Shown here one piece after another: positions 62,360 through 64,000 of a stretch of 64,000 bases of DNA. The translations under genes and the position numbers were made by a program. The notes beneath the pieces are model-generated. The model was not told the DNA's origin, did no database searches, and saw only the letters and a program-made list of their open reading frames with translations. The stretch is from positions 124,001 to 188,000 of the forward strand of contig NZ_CAKJTJ010000005.1 of assembly GCF_917563925.1 (NCBI RefSeq), given 5' to 3'. Every line of letters starts with the position of its first letter. The stretch's first letter is position 1. This stretch comes from Sutcliffiella rhizosphaerae (GTDB taxonomy: Bacteria > Bacillota > Bacilli > Bacillales > Bacillaceae_I).

Positions 62360-62880
62360 TTGGAAAAAAGACATTTAGTGGAAAGGGCAAGGAACGGGGA
62401 TGAAGAAGCTTTTTTTATTCTCATTTCAATGCATAAAGAACAATTATACAGAATTGCATTATCCTATTTGAAAAATAAGTTCGAGGCACTAGAGGCAATA
62501 CAAGAGGTAACCTATAGAGCATACAAAAACATAAAAAAATAAATGATCCTGCTTATTTCAATACTTGGCTTGTAAGGATCATGATGAATTACTGTGCAGA
62601 TGAACGAAAGAAGAGAAAAAGAGAACCAAACAAGCATTTGATTCAGGATTCACAATATAGAAACGAAAATGAATTTCAATTAGAAATACAGGAAGCAATT
62701 GAATACTTGGCTGAACCCTTTCAAATGGTCATACGACTGCGTTATTTAGAAGATTTAAAGTTAAAAGATATTGCAATTATTATGTCTTGTCCTGAAAATA
62801 CAATAAAAACATGGTTAACGAAAAGTCTGAAGTTACTTCGTCAATACTGGGATGAAAGAGGTGGAAAGGAACATGTTTGA
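62360..62880 (+). pseudogene. ECF sigma factor, interrupted by a frameshift
   Basis: The first part (LVERARNGDEEAFFILISMH, ALSYLKNKFEALEAIQEV) is ECF region 2; the second, in the next frame (AIEYLAEPFQMVIRLRYLED, LKDIAIIMSCPENTIKTWL), is region 4. They join at a run of seven A (62537-62543): one more A would read KNIKKINDPAYFNTWLVRIM without a break. So one base appears lost. The TTG start follows GGGGAGAG. Intact, it would be a SigV/SigW-like factor of about 173 residues, overlapping its anti-sigma gene by eight bases. Confidence 0.8.
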
Positions 62881-64000
62881 CAACGAAGAAAACAAACTAA
62901 ATAAATACAAAAATATTTATCAGGACATAACATTCCTAATAATATTGATGATTATATAAGAAAAGGAATCAGAACTGCTAAAAAGAGGCGGTATATAAAT
63001 TTTTGGAAAACAAGTATTGTTGGAGCATGTATTTTCTTTCTTATTTTGATTACTAGTATTCGAGTATCTCCAGCGTTGGCAAACTATGTTAGCTCATTAC
63101 CTGGAATGGAACGAATAGTGGAGTTAGTTCGTTTTAATAAGGGAATCCTCTCTGCTGTGGAGAATGATTACATGCAAGAAATTGGAGTTACCACAGAGTT
63201 TAATGGGGTGAAATTAACTGTAGATGCCATCATTGTTGATAATATGCAAACGCTTGTCTTTTACACAATTGAGAGTGAAAGAGATTTGGAAAATGTGATT
63301 ATCAGTGAAGTGGAATTATTTAAATATAATGGAAATAGAATTAGTTCCTATGGCGTAAGTGCTCAGGCTCATGAAAAAATAACGAAAGAGGATAAAATAT
63401 CTGGAAAATTAACTTTGGTTTATCAAGAAAAAATGATTATTCCTGAAACATTCATCTTAAAATTAGATTTGGAAGAAGAAGATAGAAAACTATTAGATGA
63501 AGTTGAATTCCCTATCACTGTGGATTTTAAAAAATTTGACGCTCTTAAAAAAGAAAAATAGAAGAAATGCAATTGGTTGGCAATCAGTCAATATTTTTCG
63601 AAAAGCTGGAAATTTTTCCGACACAAATTGCATTATATCTTGATTTTCCTGAATCCAATACACATGAAATTTTTCGTTTTGATGATATTAGGATTGAAGA
63701 TGTCATGGGAAATATATGGAGTAATGATGGTATTCATATAATAAAAGGTAGTAAAACTGTTTTGTATTTTGAAAGCAACTATTTTTCTGAACCTGAGGAG
63801 TTGAAATTAAAATTTTCATCAATTAGAACACTACCAAAAGACCAATTGAAAGTTGTTGTAGATTTAAAAGAAGATCATATTATTCAAGCACCTCACGATG
63901 GAAAAATAAAAAAATTCTATTATGATAAAAAGCTTGGTGGACTGTTTTTTGACATAGAAGTAGATAAACGAGATGGTTATTCCTTTTTTCAAGTATTTGA
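62873..64000 (+). pseudogene. DUF4179-type anti-sigma protein, two frameshifts, cut by window end
   Basis: The frame opens MFDNEENKLNKYKNIYQD, then shifts by one lost base near 62930 to IPNNIDDYIRKGIRTAKKRR, a membrane span (TSIVGACIFFLILITSIRVS) and a DUF4179-like exterior (GVTTEFNGVKLTVDAIIVD). A second lost base in the A run at 63554-63558 moves the frame again: EEMQLVGNQSIFFEKLEIFP continues open to the window edge. Each shift is a one-base deletion. It is related in design to the two fusion proteins near 13-17 kb, but here sigma and anti-sigma are separate genes. Confidence 0.78.

Noticed and set aside
62537-62543. Programmed frameshifting at the A7 run in the sigma gene
   Set aside because: Possible in principle, but two more one-base losses downstream make decay or sequencing error the simpler explanation.
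1-64000. CRISPR arrays, insertion sequences, prophage or tRNA genes
   Set aside because: No spaced direct repeats, transposase or integrase motifs, phage structural genes or cloverleaf-like sequences were seen.

Overview
This window looks like chromosomal DNA from a low-G+C member of the Bacillaceae. The signs are AGGAGG-type ribosome binding sites, frequent TTG/GTG starts, a Bacillus-order hut operon with the HutP antiterminator, PatA, RsbR-like and KinB-like proteins, an IDEAL-domain protein, a YjcZ-family sporulation miniprotein and two subtilisins. The subtilisins suggest a soil-type or alkali-tolerant protease secretor of the Bacillus cohnii/Sutcliffiella sort; that placement is inference. 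No rRNA, tRNA, CRISPR array, insertion sequence or prophage was recognised.

Layout. 1-4.7 kb: two ABC export systems, the first cut by the window start. 5-12.8 kb: T-box-controlled argS, hydrolase and membrane proteins, YjcZ-family miniprotein, manganese catalase and a LysM-NlpC/P60 cell-wall hydrolase. 12.8-17 kb: two translationally coupled giant proteins that fuse a degenerate ECF sigma module, a zinc-finger anti-sigma module, one membrane span and a DUF4179-type exterior domain; the second is split by an in-frame stop. 17-25.8 kb: toroid-fold protein, SDR protein, then hutP-hutH-hutU-hutI-hutG for histidine breakdown to glutamate and formamide. 25.8-30.3 kb: YkwC-like dehydrogenase, PAS histidine kinase, NSS symporter. 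30.7-34.7 kb: tandem subtilisins and patA. 35-43.5 kb: purine permease, KinB-like kinase, lipoprotein, UMF1-type transporter, thioredoxin-fold protein behind a consensus promoter and Fur-like box, HPr-like protein lacking the active histidine, acyltransferase. 43.6-45.5 kb: a three-gene PadR operon with three operator-like sites. 46-54.9 kb: NUDIX hydrolase, ABC-F protein and RsgA-like GTPase (the last two behind leader-peptide attenuators), LysM protein, epimerase-like protein, AbrB-type and MFS transporters. 55-62.2 kb: hydrolase, YwaF, cyclic-phosphate receiver protein, Mug glycosylase, RsbR paralogue, D-2-hydroxyacid dehydrogenase. 62.3 kb to the end: an ECF sigma/anti-sigma pair with three single-base deletions.

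The strongest unusual themes are (1) three DUF4179 sigma/anti-sigma systems in one window, two of them as single-chain fusions; (2) two leader-peptide attenuators in front of ribosome-acting genes (ABC-F and an RsgA-like GTPase); (3) a matching pair of inverted half-sites about 50 bp apart upstream of both subtilisins; and (4) an HPr-like protein with Tyr15 and Ser46. Functions are assigned from recognisable motifs and remembered family members; no database search was run.
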